A stretch of DNA of 64,000 nucleotides from contig NZ_CP036536.1 in the NCBI RefSeq assembly GCF_005222225.1, positions 2,318,001 through 2,382,000 on the forward strand, in the 5' to 3' direction. Positions 55,078-64,000 of this stretch are shown one piece after another. The stretch comes from Salinimonas lutimaris. GTDB taxonomy: Bacteria > Pseudomonadota > Gammaproteobacteria > Enterobacterales > Alteromonadaceae. Each line of letters begins with the position of its first letter. The stretch's first letter is position 1. A program made the translations under genes and the position numbers. The notes below the pieces were generated by a model. That model saw nothing but the letters and a program-made list of their open reading frames with translations, was not told the DNA's origin and did no database searches.

Positions 55078-56004
55078 TTACAGCGACTTTTCAAGCTCCG
55101 GAAGCACGTCAAATAAATCTCCCACCAACCCATAATCAGCCACCTGAAAGATAGGGGCTTCTTCGTCTTTATTGATTGCGACAATCACCTTCGAGTCTTT
55201 CATCCCGGCCAGATGCTGGATTGCCCCGGAAATACCCACCGCAATGTACAACTGAGGCGCAACAATTTTTCCGGTTTGTCCAACCTGCATGTCATTAGGT
55301 ACAAAGCCGGCATCCACCGCAGCCCGTGATGCACCAATGGCAGCGCCCAGTTTATCGGCAATGCCTTCCAGCAGCGCAAAGTTTTCGCCGTTTTGCATAC
55401 CACGGCCACCAGAGATAATCACGTCAGCTGCGGTCAGTTCAGGACGTTCTGACTCGGTCAGCTCTTCACTCACAAAGCGCGACTGCTCAGCGTTAATGAC
55501 CTTATCCAGGTTTTCCACAGCAGCATCGTTACCCTGCCCAGCTGCATCAAATGAAGCCGCCCGCACCGTAATCACTTTAATGCTATCCTGAGACTGCACG
55601 GTAGCAATAGCGTTGCCGGCATAAATAGGACGAACAAAAGTATCGGCCGACTCAACACCGATAATGTCAGAAATTTGTGCCACATCCAGCAAGGCAGCGA
55701 CCCGCGGCATAAAGTTTTTCCCGGTGGTAGAGGCACAGGCCAGAATGTGGTCGTAATCCTTACCCAGTTCAAGTACCAGCTCAGCCACATTTTCAGCCAA
55801 CTGATGCGTATAGGCTTCGTTGTCTGTCACCAGCACCTTGTTAACGCCATCAATTTTTGCTGCCTGCGCCGCCAGCTCGCTACACTGATGACCCGCTACC
55901 AGCACATGAACATCACCGCCAATCTGAGTGGCTGCATTGACCAGCTTGGCAGTTTCTGACTTCAGCTGTTTATTATCATGTTCTGCATATACCAAAACTG
56001 TCAT
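55078..56004 (-). CDS. etfA: Electron transfer flavoprotein alpha subunit
   Basis: The FAD-binding alpha subunit (308 residues). The C-terminal half carries [10 protein letters not shown] (about 205), [43 protein letters not shown] (about 235-277), the classic FAD signature, and [22 protein letters not shown]. It passes electrons from acyl-CoA and other dehydrogenases to ETF-QO. It overlaps etfB by 4 bp. Confidence 0.95.
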   Translation of the reverse strand: MTVLVYAEHDNKQLKSETAKLVNAATQIGGDVHVLVAGHQCSELAAQAAKIDGVNKVLVTDNEAYTHQLAENVAELVLELGKDYDHILACASTTGKNFMPRVAALLDVAQISDIIGVESADTFVRPIYAGNAIATVQSQDSIKVITVRAASFDAAGQGNDAAVENLDKVINAEQSRFVSEELTESERPELTAADVIISGGRGMQNGENFALLEGIADKLGAAIGASRAAVDAGFVPNDMQVGQTGKIVAPQLYIAVGISGAIQHLAGMKDSKVIVAINKDEEAPIFQVADYGLVGDLFDVLPELEKSL

Positions 56005-56753
56005 GAGATCACCTTCGCTTCATTTTTCAGTTTATCAACCAGCTCAGCCACATCTGCGACTTTCACACCGCCCTTGCGCTGTTCAGGCGCTGCCACTTTC
56101 AATACCTTCACCTTACTTTCCAGCGCAACGCCAAAGTCCGCTGCGGCTTTCACATCCAGCGGCTTGCGCTTAGCTTTCATAATATTCGGTAATGAGGCAT
56201 AGCGAGGTTCGTTTAATCGCAGGTCGGTGGTGACCACAGCCGGCAGATTCAGCGCCACAGTTTGTAAACCACCGTCAATTTCGCGGGTCACGTTAACCGT
56301 TTCACCATCCACGCTGACCTCAGAGGCAAAAGTCCCCTGTGGCATTTTGGTCAGTGCCGCCAGCATCTGGCCGGTCTGATTGTTATCTGAATCAATGCTC
56401 TGTTTACCCAGAATAACCAGCTGCGGGGCTTCTTCTTCCACCACTTTGGCCAGTAATTTGGCAATCTGTAATGAGTCCAGCGACTGGTCGGTGTCAATCT
56501 GAATGCCCCGATCTGCGCCCAGTGCTAGAGCGGTTCTGATTTGTTCCTGGCAGCTTTTATCGCCCACAGACACCACCACGATTTCGCTGGCAATGCCTTT
56601 TTCTTTTAGTCTGACTGCTTCTTCAACAGCGATTTCGCAAAACGGGTTAATCGCCATTTTTGCGTTGGTCAGGTCAACGCCGGAGTTGTCCGACTTAACC
56701 CGTACCTTTACGTTGTAGTCAATTGCACGTTTGACCGGTACCAGTATTTTCAT
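56001..56753 (-). CDS. etfB: Electron transfer flavoprotein beta subunit
   Basis: The AMP-binding beta subunit (250 residues). N-terminal [20 protein letters not shown] is typical, and [29 protein letters not shown] and [24 protein letters not shown] (about 118-141) are the AMP-binding and family blocks. [11 protein letters not shown] is the C terminus. First gene of etfBA, divergent from ETF-QO. Confidence 0.95.
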   Translation of the reverse strand: MKILVPVKRAIDYNVKVRVKSDNSGVDLTNAKMAINPFCEIAVEEAVRLKEKGIASEIVVVSVGDKSCQEQIRTALALGADRGIQIDTDQSLDSLQIAKLLAKVVEEEAPQLVILGKQSIDSDNNQTGQMLAALTKMPQGTFASEVSVDGETVNVTREIDGGLQTVALNLPAVVTTDLRLNEPRYASLPNIMKAKRKPLDVKAAADFGVALESKVKVLKVAAPEQRKGGVKVADVAELVDKLKNEAKVIS

Positions 56754-57053
56754 TTTCTACCTCAGAATGTGAGTTGTCGGTGATACTTCACCTATTCTCT
56801 TCTCGATACCCCCGAACAAGGATAACGGTTTGTCCGGATGTCCTTTTAAGGATTTTGCTGTTTGACGCAAACTGCTAAATTATTTTTAACATGGTTTACG
56901 TTAACGTAAACTAATTTGCAATCTACTTCCTGTTGACGTAAACGTCAACCTGGATTACCTTTCGAGACGACAAATAATTTACATCTTTTTGACACTTTGC
57001 ATTATTTGTTTCACCTATAGTGCACTATAAAAACGACTATTAAGGAGCCACTT
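56754..57053. promoter_or_regulatory. Divergent etfB / ETF-QO promoter region with LiuR-like palindromes
   Basis: Two 18-bp palindromes stand in this 300-bp region: GTTTACGTTAACGTAAAC at 56894-56911 (perfect) and GTTGACGTAAACGTCAAC at 56932-56949 (one central mismatch), with centres 38 bp apart. They match the TTTACGT...ACGTAAA type motif known for the MerR-family regulator LiuR of branched-chain amino acid and fatty acid catabolism in gammaproteobacteria. A GCACTATAA-like stretch precedes the ETF-QO RBS (AAGGAGCC). Confidence 0.75.
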
Positions 57054-58700
57054 ATGGAACGTGAATCAATGGAGTTTGACGTTGTCATCGTCGGTGCCGG
57101 ACCATCGGGTCTGGCAACAGCATGCCGGCTGATGCAAATGGCCAGCGAAGCTGAACAGGAACTGATGGTCTGTGTTGTCGAAAAAGGCTCTGAGGTCGGT
57201 GCGCATATCTTGTCGGGTGCGGTGTTTGAGCCTCGCGCCCTTAATGAACTCTTTCCGGACTGGAAAGATCGCGGTGCGCCATTACATACCCCTGTCACCA
57301 GTGACGAAATCTATCTGTTTAACGACGCCAGCAGCGCCCGCAAAATGCCCGGCTGGATGACGCCAAAAACCATGCATAACGATGGTAACTATATTGTCTC
57401 GATGGGCAATGTATGTCGCTGGCTGGCTGAACAGGCCGAGCAGCTGGGCGTGGAGGTATTCCCCGGATTTTCCGCAGCTGACATTATTTATAACGAAGAT
57501 GGTAGCGTGGGCGGTGTGATCACCGGAGATATGGGTATTGGTGAAAATGGTGAACATAAAGACGGCTATATGCCTGGAATGGAACTGCGCGCTAAATACA
57601 CCGTCTTTGCCGAAGGCGCCCGGGGTCATCTTGGCAAAGAACTGATCAATCATTTTGCGCTGGATAAAGACAGTAGCCCGCAGCATTATGCTATTGGGTT
57701 TAAAGAAATCTGGGATATTGATCCGGCTAAACATCAACCGGGTCTGGTCATCCACTCAGCGGGATGGCCGCTGAATGATGCTACCGGCGGCAGTTATCTG
57801 TATCACGCCGAAGATAATCAGGTATTTGTGGGCTTAATTGTGGATTTAAATTATGCCAATCCTTACTTAAGTCCGTTTGATGAATTTCAGCAATTAAAAC
57901 ATCACCCGAAAATTAAACAGTATCTGGAAGGCGGTAAACGGGTGGCTTATGGCGCCCGTGCCATTACCAAAGGTGGCTTTAATTCACTGCCAAAAATGAC
58001 ATTCCCGGGCGGTTTACTGGTGGGTTGTAATGCCGGCACGCTGAATTTTGCCAAAATAAAAGGTAATCACACGGCGATGAAGTCGGGCATGATTGCAGCA
58101 GAAACTATTTTTGCTGAATTAAAACAATCCTCGCCGGCAGCGGAATTAACTCAGTATACTGAAAACGTTAAATCCTCCTGGTTATACGATGAATTGTACA
58201 AATCCCGTAATTTTGGTCCCGCAATCCATAAATATGGCACCATGGGTGGCGGCGCATTTAACATGATTGAGCAGAATTATTTTAGCGGCAGTCTGTTTGG
58301 TATGACCCTCAAAGATGACTCAAAAGATTATGCGCAGTTAAAAACAAAAGACAGTGCAAGTGTTATCGACTATCCCAAACCCGATGGTGTATTCAGCTTT
58401 GATAAATTATCTTCTGTCTATTTATCGAATACCAACCACGAAGAAGACCAACCCTGTCATCTGCAGTTAAAAGATCCGACCATTCCCATTGAAGTGAATT
58501 TACCTAAATATGCCGAGCCTGCGCAGCGTTATTGCCCGGCCGGTGTGTATGAAGTGGTAGAGGATGAAGGCGCGCCCCGCTTCCAGATAAACGCGCAAAA
58601 CTGCATTCACTGTAAGACCTGCGATATTAAAGATCCGTCACAAAATATTCGCTGGGTAACCCCTGAAGGAACGGGTGGACCGAATTATCCAAACATGTAA
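57054..58700 (+). CDS. Electron transfer flavoprotein-ubiquinone oxidoreductase
   Basis: Membrane-associated flavoprotein (548 residues) that takes electrons from ETF to ubiquinone. The FAD motif is VVIVGAGPSGLATACRL (about residues 10-26); GAHILSGAVFEP is next. GGFNSLPKMTFPGGLLVGCNAGTLN and MKSGMIAAE follow. The C-terminal cluster motif CIHCKTCDIKDPSQNI (about 520-535) is the 4Fe-4S ligand site. It is divergent from etfBA, so the pathway is complete here. Confidence 0.95.
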   Translation: MERESMEFDVVIVGAGPSGLATACRLMQMASEAEQELMVCVVEKGSEVGAHILSGAVFEPRALNELFPDWKDRGAPLHTPVTSDEIYLFNDASSARKMPGWMTPKTMHNDGNYIVSMGNVCRWLAEQAEQLGVEVFPGFSAADIIYNEDGSVGGVITGDMGIGENGEHKDGYMPGMELRAKYTVFAEGARGHLGKELINHFALDKDSSPQHYAIGFKEIWDIDPAKHQPGLVIHSAGWPLNDATGGSYLYHAEDNQVFVGLIVDLNYANPYLSPFDEFQQLKHHPKIKQYLEGGKRVAYGARAITKGGFNSLPKMTFPGGLLVGCNAGTLNFAKIKGNHTAMKSGMIAAETIFAELKQSSPAAELTQYTENVKSSWLYDELYKSRNFGPAIHKYGTMGGGAFNMIEQNYFSGSLFGMTLKDDSKDYAQLKTKDSASVIDYPKPDGVFSFDKLSSVYLSNTNHEEDQPCHLQLKDPTIPIEVNLPKYAEPAQRYCPAGVYEVVEDEGAPRFQINAQNCIHCKTCDIKDPSQNIRWVTPEGTGGPNYPNM

Positions 58701-58726
58701 ATTTAAAAATAAATTATAATTAAATT

Positions 58727-58755
58727 AAAAAGCAGCCTCGGGCTGCTTTTTTTTT
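58727..58755 (+). terminator. Terminator after ETF-QO
   Basis: AGCAGCC / GGCTGCT stem with TCG loop, followed by nine T. Confidence 0.88.
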
Positions 58756-58815
58756 ACTAAAAACTTAACTATTATACTTTCGAACAAGTAATCAATATAA
58801 ACGCAAGGTTAATAA

Positions 58816-59217
58816 ATGAGCGAATTTTTAGAAATTTTAACCCATGGAAGACGTTTACAGGGTGCGGTAAAAGATTTATCTCTCTCTGAGCTGGAAGCTG
58901 TTCAGGAAAAACTAACTAATATCATTGAAAAGCGTCGTGAAAAAGCCGCTGAAGATGAAAAGATTGCCCAGCAAAAACAAGCCAAAATTGCTGAAATTCA
59001 GGAACAATTACAGCAAGCCGGGTTAGATGTCAGCGATCTTGAATCTGCACCAGCTCCAAAAACCGCTATGCGTAAAACCGGCAAAAAGCGCCCGGTTAAA
59101 TACCGGCTAACAGATAAAGACGGTAAGTCACATGACTGGACCGGCATTGGACGTATGCCTCGCGTATTTAAAGATGCGCTGGAAAAAGGCAAAAAACTGG
59201 AAGACTATTCCATCTGA
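58816..59217 (+). CDS. H-NS-family nucleoid protein
   Basis: A 133-residue H-NS-type protein. The N-terminal helix part (about 1-75) has a long coiled-coil pattern with KLTNIIEKRREKAAEDEKIAQQKQ, for oligomerisation. A Pro/Ala linker follows and the C-terminal AT-hook-like DNA-binding domain is KYRLTDKDGKSHDWTGIGRMPRVF (about 95-118), where GIGRMP aligns with the H-NS QGRTP core. It likely silences AT-rich or foreign genes, such as the nearby integron cassettes; that target is inference. Confidence 0.9.
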   Translation: MSEFLEILTHGRRLQGAVKDLSLSELEAVQEKLTNIIEKRREKAAEDEKIAQQKQAKIAEIQEQLQQAGLDVSDLESAPAPKTAMRKTGKKRPVKYRLTDKDGKSHDWTGIGRMPRVFKDALEKGKKLEDYSI

Positions 59218-59220
59218 TAA

Positions 59221-59250
59221 AAAAGGCGGCATCAGCCGCCTTTTTTATTT
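59221..59250 (+). terminator. Terminator after the H-NS-family gene
   Basis: GGCGGC / GCCGCC stem with ATCA loop followed by TTTTTT, preceded by AAAA; it starts right at the end of the stop region. Confidence 0.88.
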
Positions 59251-59307
59251 TCCTTTTTATCTTATGTCCTGAATTATCAGGCAAAGCACTGTTATCAATT
59301 TTTTGCT

Positions 59308-60102
59308 ATGACCACACAATTACATTTTACCGCGCAGGTCAGTGACGACTCTGCGCCCTGGCTGGTACTTATTCACGGCTTATTCGGTGATATGGATAAT
59401 CTGGCGGTGGTGCGTCGTCATTTTGCGGCAACTCACAATATTATTAATATCGATTTGCCTGATCACGGGAAATCTCCGCATCTCGACACATTTTCCCTGC
59501 AGGCCTGTGCCGATAGCATTAAACAGGTTGTCAGTCAGACAACTGAAGCAAAAGTCACGTTACTGGGCCACTCTCTGGGTGGCAAGGCTGCCATGCTGTG
59601 CGCCCTGCAGAATCCTGAGCTAGTCAGCCGTCTGATTGTAGCGGACATTGCCCCGGCTACCTACGATGCGCGCCACAACAGTATTATTGAAGGCCTGCGT
59701 AGTGTAGACATGCAACAAGTGAGTAAACGCAGTGATGCTGACAAACAGCTAGCGGCACATATACCTGAGACCGGTATCCGGCAGTTTTTACTGAAAAGTC
59801 TTGCGCAGAATGACGAAGGTCACTGGTACTGGCGCTTCAACCTCGAAGGTCTGGCTGCCAGTTATGACAATGTACGTGGCTGGCCGCACACAGACTTGCA
59901 ATTTTCTCAACCCACCCTATTTATAAAGGGAAATGAGAGTGATTATCTTTTAGCGGAGCATCAGGGTATCATCGCAACGCTGTTTCCAAAGGCCAAAGCT
60001 CATATTGTAGAAGGGGCGGGTCACTGGATTCATGCCCAGAAGCCAGATGCCTTTAACAGTGCCGTGGAAGGATTTTTTCGTCGTACAGACAACCAGAACT
60101 GA
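59308..60102 (+). CDS. ybfF: YbfF-type alpha/beta-hydrolase esterase
   Basis: A 264-residue esterase of the YbfF family. PWLVLIHGLFGDMDNL holds the oxyanion HG (about 17-32); the nucleophile is in LLGHSLGGKAAMLCAL (about 84-99); the acid and His are near NESDY and AGHWIHAQKP (about 240-250). The gene precedes a DUF2788 gene and fldA as in other gammaproteobacteria. Start ATG at 59308; RBS is weak. Substrate unknown; E. coli YbfF acts on acyl-CoA and esters in vitro. Confidence 0.9.
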   Translation: MTTQLHFTAQVSDDSAPWLVLIHGLFGDMDNLAVVRRHFAATHNIINIDLPDHGKSPHLDTFSLQACADSIKQVVSQTTEAKVTLLGHSLGGKAAMLCALQNPELVSRLIVADIAPATYDARHNSIIEGLRSVDMQQVSKRSDADKQLAAHIPETGIRQFLLKSLAQNDEGHWYWRFNLEGLAASYDNVRGWPHTDLQFSQPTLFIKGNESDYLLAEHQGIIATLFPKAKAHIVEGAGHWIHAQKPDAFNSAVEGFFRRTDNQN

Positions 60103-60187
60103 GTCAATTACGTAAATTTAAACGGTTTGTGTGCGCTCAGGGGCTAGACTTATGGTATAGTGCGCGCCGATATTGATGAGGGGTCTT

Positions 60188-60406
60188 ATGACCGCCAGCA
60201 GTTACGAATTATTTGAATCCATTTCAATTTATGTTGGCCTTGGAGGCCTGTTTATTTTAATGGGTTTAGCGGTACACGATGTTCTTAAGAAAAACGACGT
60301 GCCCCTGATTGGGAAAATCGTGGTTTATGGTGTACTGGGCGCGGGAGCGCTGGGCTTTTTAGCTAAAGGATTAATAGAAGTATTTTGGCTTGGTTCAGGT
60401 GTCTGA
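60188..60406 (+). CDS. DUF2788 small membrane protein
   Basis: A 72-residue protein of the DUF2788 family. It has two predicted membrane helices: about 15-33 (VGLGGLFILMGLAVHDV) and 40-65. The ATG at 60188 with GAGGGG upstream is chosen over a start at 60173. It lies between ybfF and fldA. Function unknown. Confidence 0.85.
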   Translation: MTASSYELFESISIYVGLGGLFILMGLAVHDVLKKNDVPLIGKIVVYGVLGAGALGFLAKGLIEVFWLGSGV

Positions 60407-60436
60407 GCACAGATAGATAAGAGATAGAGGTTAATT

Positions 60437-60961
60437 ATGGCAACCGTTGGCCTATTTTTTGGTAGCGATACAGGCAACACCGAGCATGTTGCTAAAATGA
60501 TTCAAAAAGAATTAGGCAAAAACCTGATTGATGTTTTTGACATTGCCAAAAGCAGTAAAGAAGCAATTGCAGAATATGACCTGCTAATCTTCGGTATTCC
60601 AACCTGGTATTATGGTGAAGCACAGTGTGACTGGGATGATTTTTTTCCTGATTTAGAGGAAATTGATTTTAACGATAAACTGGTTGCCATTTTTGGTTGT
60701 GGCGATCAGGAAGATTATGCTGAGTATTTTCTGGATGCGATGGGCATGGTGCGCGATATCGTTGAGCCTCGCGGGGCAATTCTGGTTGGTCAGTGGTCAA
60801 CTGAAGGCTATGAGTTTGAAGCCTCTAAAGGGATGGCAGATGACGATCATTTTGTCGGCCTTGGCATCGATGAAGACCGTCAGCCAGAACTGACTGAAGA
60901 GCGGGTTAAAAGCTGGTGTAAACAGCTTCATGATGAGTTGTGTCTGGCCGAGCTGGCCTGA
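60437..60961 (+). CDS. fldA: Flavodoxin I (long-chain)
   Basis: Electron carrier with FMN, 174 residues as in E. coli FldA (176). GLFFGSDTGNTEHVA (about 5-19) is the phosphate loop; GIPTWYYGEAQCDWDDF (about 53-70) and FGCGDQEDYAEYF (about 95-107) hold the FMN aromatic stackers. Located 30 bp after DUF2788, and 2.4 kb before fur, as in enterobacteria where fldA and fur are linked. Confidence 0.95.
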   Translation: MATVGLFFGSDTGNTEHVAKMIQKELGKNLIDVFDIAKSSKEAIAEYDLLIFGIPTWYYGEAQCDWDDFFPDLEEIDFNDKLVAIFGCGDQEDYAEYFLDAMGMVRDIVEPRGAILVGQWSTEGYEFEASKGMADDDHFVGLGIDEDRQPELTEERVKSWCKQLHDELCLAELA

Positions 60962-60975
60962 GGCTGACGCCGTTT

Positions 60976-61007
60976 AAAAAAAAGCTGCACTGTGTGCAGC
61001 TTTTTTT
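60976..61007. terminator. Bidirectional terminator between fldA and the chemoreceptor
   Basis: GCTGCAC / GTGCAGC stem with TGT loop, A run on the left and T run on the right. Confidence 0.88.
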
Positions 61008-61030
61008 ATGTCTGCCGGAGCACAGACTGT

Positions 61031-63025
61031 TTACAGACGAAACGTCGCCACTGCTGCCCGCAAACTGTCAATTTGTTCATCCAGCTGACGTATAGACAGA
61101 TTGGCCGAGTGAGTGCTTTGTCCGCTGGAGTCCGCCAGACTCACAATCGTCTGTAAACTACGAACCACTTCGGCCAGTAACCCGTCCTGCGCCTTGGTAT
61201 CGTCAACAATTTGCCTGTTGATATGATGCAATCCTGAGATAATATCCTGAATTTCTGCAACCTGTGCATCAACCTGCTCTACGGTTTCCTGTCCTCGACA
61301 AGCCAGGGATTTGCCCGCCGAAATCGCCTCAACCGCCTGCGCGGCGTCCTGTTGCAAGCTGGCAATCATTGCCTCTATTTCCGCCGTGGAGTTTTGCGTG
61401 CGGTTGGCCAGTGTTCTGACTTCATCGGCGACCACGGCAAATCCCCTGCCCTGCTCGCCGGCCCGGGCTGCTTCGATAGCTGCATTCAGGGCCAGCAGGT
61501 TAGTCTGCTCTGCAATTGTTTTAATCACATCCAGTATACCGCCGATGTTACGGCTGTTTTCATCCAGCCGCTCAATCGTATGCGCTGACTGTTCAGCCTG
61601 AGCAACCTGCTCCTGACTCTGCCGGCGACTGTGCCCCACCAGTTCGGCAATTTTACTGCTTTGCTGATGCACCTGGCTGAGCGCATCCATCGCCTGACTG
61701 ATTTGCGTGAGATTGCTTTGACTGGTGCGCTGTACATGGTTGGTGTTATCCGATGTCACCGTCACCTGTTCGCGCTGACGATCAACATCCTGCAGGCTTT
61801 GCTCACCCATGGCCACGCCCTGCTTTGAAATCGCAATCAGCTGCTCTTCCTGCTGATGAATATTGCCCACCAGCTCGCGTAAACTGGCAGCCAGCGCATT
61901 CACTTTGCGGGCAAGACCGGCAAACTCGTCATGCCCGGAGTCATCGAGCCGGCAGGTCAGATCCCCCTGACTAAGCTGGCGCAATCCGCCATTGATGCGC
62001 ATCAGCGGTCGGGCAATACTACGGGTGATTACCACTGCCAGAATGATCGCCACAATCAGACCTGTGGCAGATACCACCAGGGTTTCGAGCAAGCTTTCCT
62101 GTACCGTGGCTAATATAAGCTGCTGGCCGCTCACCGCATCCATACTCGCTTTTTCAAACAGGCTGTTCACCCCTTCAAGGGTTTGCTGGAGTGCCTCTTC
62201 TGCCCGGGCTTTACTGACGGCAGCCGTATTGCTGTAGTCAATTTTCTGCTGTTGCAGCATGATAAGACCATTATCGCCCGATAATGCCGATTTCAGGCTG
62301 GTATACTGTTGGTTAAAGGCCTCTATGATGCCGCCATCATCTATTGTTTCTGCCAACCGGTTCAGATAGCCGGCATCGACCTCCAGGTTGGAAATCTGAT
62401 AGTGGATATCTTCAATAATCGACTGCGTATTGCTGTTGTCTGTACTGGCCGCTAAGTCTTCCAGCCCGGTGGTCAGGGTAAGTAATTTATTATCCACATT
62501 ATTGCCCGCTCCGATGAGCGTTCGCACGCCGGCCTGACTCTCCTCTAAATAACTCAGATCAAGCATCAGTGCGCTGGCTTCATCACTGGCCGACAATACC
62601 CGGGCCAGCTGGTCAATCACCGCTTGACGGGTCATCAGAAACTGATGGCGCGCCTCATACATGGCGCTGCTGTGAGTGAGAAAGGTCTGTCCCGCTTGCT
62701 GCGTAAATTGCTGTTCATCGGATAAAGACAGGCCATTTAGCTGTTGTTCAAACTCAGCGGCCAGCGCAGTAAACTGCTGACGGCTTTGATTAAGCCCCTG
62801 AATGGTGTCTTTGTGATAGCCATTAACAATAATGGTGGCAAGCGTCAGGGTTTCTGACTTCATCTCCATCATCTGATTTTGTATTGGCATTTTGTCTTCT
62901 ACCACAGATACTGCTGATCCACGAATATCGGACAAGCCTGCATAAGACAGCAGACCGGTTAGAATCAGCAGTCCGCAAAAGACTGCAAATCCCAGAATAA
63001 TTTTTGCGACCACGGTTAAGCGCAT
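61031..63025 (-). CDS. Methyl-accepting chemotaxis protein
   Basis: Chemoreceptor of 664 residues. An N-terminal membrane helix ([22 protein letters not shown], about 6-27), a periplasmic domain of about 280 residues with helices (likely a helical-bundle ligand sensor), a second helix near 312-332 ([18 protein letters not shown]) and HAMP (about 333-385). The signalling tip is [38 protein letters not shown] (split) near 510-550. No C-terminal NWETF pentapeptide is seen. It is alone; the ligand is unknown. Confidence 0.93.
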   Translation of the reverse strand: MRLTVVAKIILGFAVFCGLLILTGLLSYAGLSDIRGSAVSVVEDKMPIQNQMMEMKSETLTLATIIVNGYHKDTIQGLNQSRQQFTALAAEFEQQLNGLSLSDEQQFTQQAGQTFLTHSSAMYEARHQFLMTRQAVIDQLARVLSASDEASALMLDLSYLEESQAGVRTLIGAGNNVDNKLLTLTTGLEDLAASTDNSNTQSIIEDIHYQISNLEVDAGYLNRLAETIDDGGIIEAFNQQYTSLKSALSGDNGLIMLQQQKIDYSNTAAVSKARAEEALQQTLEGVNSLFEKASMDAVSGQQLILATVQESLLETLVVSATGLIVAIILAVVITRSIARPLMRINGGLRQLSQGDLTCRLDDSGHDEFAGLARKVNALAASLRELVGNIHQQEEQLIAISKQGVAMGEQSLQDVDRQREQVTVTSDNTNHVQRTSQSNLTQISQAMDALSQVHQQSSKIAELVGHSRRQSQEQVAQAEQSAHTIERLDENSRNIGGILDVIKTIAEQTNLLALNAAIEAARAGEQGRGFAVVADEVRTLANRTQNSTAEIEAMIASLQQDAAQAVEAISAGKSLACRGQETVEQVDAQVAEIQDIISGLHHINRQIVDDTKAQDGLLAEVVRSLQTIVSLADSSGQSTHSANLSIRQLDEQIDSLRAAVATFRL

Positions 63026-63326
63026 GCTTTACTTCCTGTTGTTATACCGCTCATGACTAACATACAAAAAAGCCTGCATTAATGTTACCTATTTGTTAAC
63101 AAATAGTATTTCGGCTGATAACTAATTTTATCTTAGTACAAAAAACACGAATTGTTAGATAGGAGGATCTGGCTTAATTCGCAGAACACGAATGAATGCT
63201 ATTCACATAACCGGACTGACCGCTTTTTGGGCAAATATTTGACAAAGTGCCCCTTTTACTTTCAAATCAAATCAACTTACCTATAATAGCGCCTATAGTA
63301 AAAACAGCCTCTGAAGTTGGTATTCA
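63026..63326. other. 301-bp intergenic region between MCP and fur
   Basis: Divergent promoters of the chemoreceptor and fur lie here. I see no ORF, RNA gene or clear Fur box. ACCTATAATAGCGCC (near 63281) resembles a -10 element for fur; it is weak evidence. Confidence 0.5.
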
Positions 63327-63752
63327 ATGGATCAAAATAAAGAGTTAAAAAAGGCCGGCCTGAAAGTGACATTGCCTCGCCTTAAAATTCTGCAAATTCT
63401 GCAGGAACCTGATAACCAGCATATCAGTGCTGAAGATGTATATAAGCTGCTTATCGATCAGGGTGAGGAAATCGGTCTGGCGACGGTATATCGCGTACTG
63501 AACCAGTTCGATGATGCGGGCATACTGATCCGCCATCATTTTGAAGGTGGCAAATCTGTCTTTGAAATCAGCTACAAAGACCATCACGATCATCTGGTAT
63601 GCCTGAAGTGCGGCAAAGTGATTGAATTTGAAGATGACATCATCGAGCAGCGACAGGAAGAAATAGCGAAACAGAATAATATTCGTCTGACCCACCATAG
63701 TCTGTACCTGTACGGTGAGTGCGCTGACGGAAACTGCGACAATAACGACTGA
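63327..63752 (+). CDS. fur: Ferric uptake regulator
   Basis: Fe-dependent repressor of 141 residues. The helix-turn-helix part has KKAGLKVTLPRLKILQIL and GLATVYRVLNQFDDAG (about 50-65). The metal-binding half shows SYKDHHDHLVCLKCGKVIEFED (split) with the zinc CxxC (about 93-96) and the HHDH cluster, and a Cys near the C terminus (GECADGNC). A terminator follows 20 bp later. Confidence 0.96.
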   Translation: MDQNKELKKAGLKVTLPRLKILQILQEPDNQHISAEDVYKLLIDQGEEIGLATVYRVLNQFDDAGILIRHHFEGGKSVFEISYKDHHDHLVCLKCGKVIEFEDDIIEQRQEEIAKQNNIRLTHHSLYLYGECADGNCDNND

Positions 63753-63773
63753 TTTGTTTCTCGTCTCAGGATC

Positions 63774-63803
63774 AAAAAAGCCCGTTGATTAACGGGCTTT
63801 TTT
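63774..63803. terminator. Bidirectional terminator between fur and the transaminase
   Basis: AAGCCCGTT / AACGGGCTT stem with GATT loop, A run left, T run right. Confidence 0.88.
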
Positions 63804-63805
63804 CA

Positions 63806-64000
63806 TTATAAATCGTATTTGTGCTGGTTAAAGATGGTAATCGCCTGCTGCCATACCGGGCCAGGTGTGCCATCTGCCACCGGCGAGTCACCAATACTCA
63901 GTACCGGAGTAATTTCCTTGCTGGAACTGGACAGCCAGACTTCCTGTGCCGCTAACAGCTCAGCTTTGGTAACCACACGCTCAGTTACCGTGATACCCGC
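63806..64000 (-). CDS. D-amino-acid (D-alanine) transaminase, 3' end only
   Basis: The last 65 codons of a branched-chain/D-amino-acid class IV PLP transaminase; its start is past the window edge. Frame ends at TAA (63806-63808). Visible residues ITVTERVVTKAELLAAQEVWLSSSSKEITPVLSIG and PGPVWQQAI match the C-terminal part of D-alanine transaminases (the EVWLSSSSKE block). It makes D-Glu/D-Ala for peptidoglycan. Partial; identity as class IV transaminase is firm, the D-Ala specificity is probable. Confidence 0.85.
   Translation of the reverse strand, partial: AGITVTERVVTKAELLAAQEVWLSSSSKEITPVLSIGDSPVADGTPGPVWQQAITIFNQHKYDL

Noticed and set aside
1-64000. CRISPR array, rRNA or tRNA genes
   Set aside because: No repeated 25-40-bp units with unique spacers, no rRNA signature and no tRNA-like cloverleaf with CCA end were noticed. 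A covariance-model search would be needed to exclude tRNA fully.

Overview
The window looks like a stretch of chromosome from a marine or saline gammaproteobacterium of the Alteromonadaceae type (Alteromonas/Salinimonas-like). This is inferred from gene content and order: mrdA-mrdB-rlpA-dacA-ybeD-lipB-lipA, cmoA-cmoB, etfBA beside ETF-QO, ybfF-fldA-fur, a rhombosortase, many TonB/RND-type envelope genes and moderate GC. No rRNA, tRNA or CRISPR array was seen.

Layout. 1-7.2 kb: elongation-type peptidoglycan synthesis (PBP2, truncated by the window edge; RodA; RlpA; DacA) running into lipoate synthesis (YbeD, LipB, LipA). 7.3-9.8 kb: an orphan NarL-type response regulator and the tRNA wobble-uridine genes cmoAB. 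9.9-14.6 kb: a compact four-gene operon (glycerate kinase, HAD sugar-phosphoglycerate phosphatase, GT81 synthase, GH13 phosphorylase) that together could make, break down and recycle the compatible solute glucosylglycerate. 14.7-22.5 kb: moeA, a MATE pump, a MarC-type protein, a rhomboid protease and a minus-strand MoxR-VWA-XdhC-MocA group typical of molybdenum-hydroxylase maturation. 22.7-43.8 kb: mostly single-gene housekeeping and accessory units (cysK, gamma-glutamyltransferase, enoyl-CoA hydratase family, rhombosortase, S9 and M1 peptidases, periplasmic glutathione-peroxidase-like protein, azoreductase, transsulfuration-family enzyme, aromatic aminotransferase, a receiver protein without its phospho-acceptor, SDR and MDR oxidoreductases, a GlxA-type regulator, a TonB-dependent receptor).

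44.0-49.8 kb is the accessory highlight: a chromosomal integron. The integrase gene (plus strand, 48861-49820) is full length but carries one in-frame TGA just before its first catalytic arginine. Divergent from it is an array of eight gene cassettes on the minus strand. Seven cassettes have long related attC sites; the attI-proximal one has a short unrelated attC. Cassette boundaries can be placed to the base because the start of each cassette repeats in its own R'' site. Cargo includes a YefM-YoeB toxin-antitoxin pair with its own TGTACA operators, a DUF4160-DUF2442 pair, a P-loop kinase-like protein, a SnoaL-like protein, a cysteine-rich protein and three small membrane proteins of unknown function. 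The attI/integrase promoter region holds three 20-bp palindromes spaced exactly 96 bp apart and a fourth degenerate copy next to the attI junction; I know of no described element that matches this.

50-64 kb returns to core genome: an RND efflux pump with its adaptor, a stand-alone CBM48-like protein, the electron-transfer flavoprotein system (etfBA divergent from ETF-QO, with two LiuR-like palindromes between them), an H-NS-family protein, YbfF esterase, DUF2788 protein, flavodoxin, a chemoreceptor, Fur, and the 3' end of a D-amino-acid transaminase.
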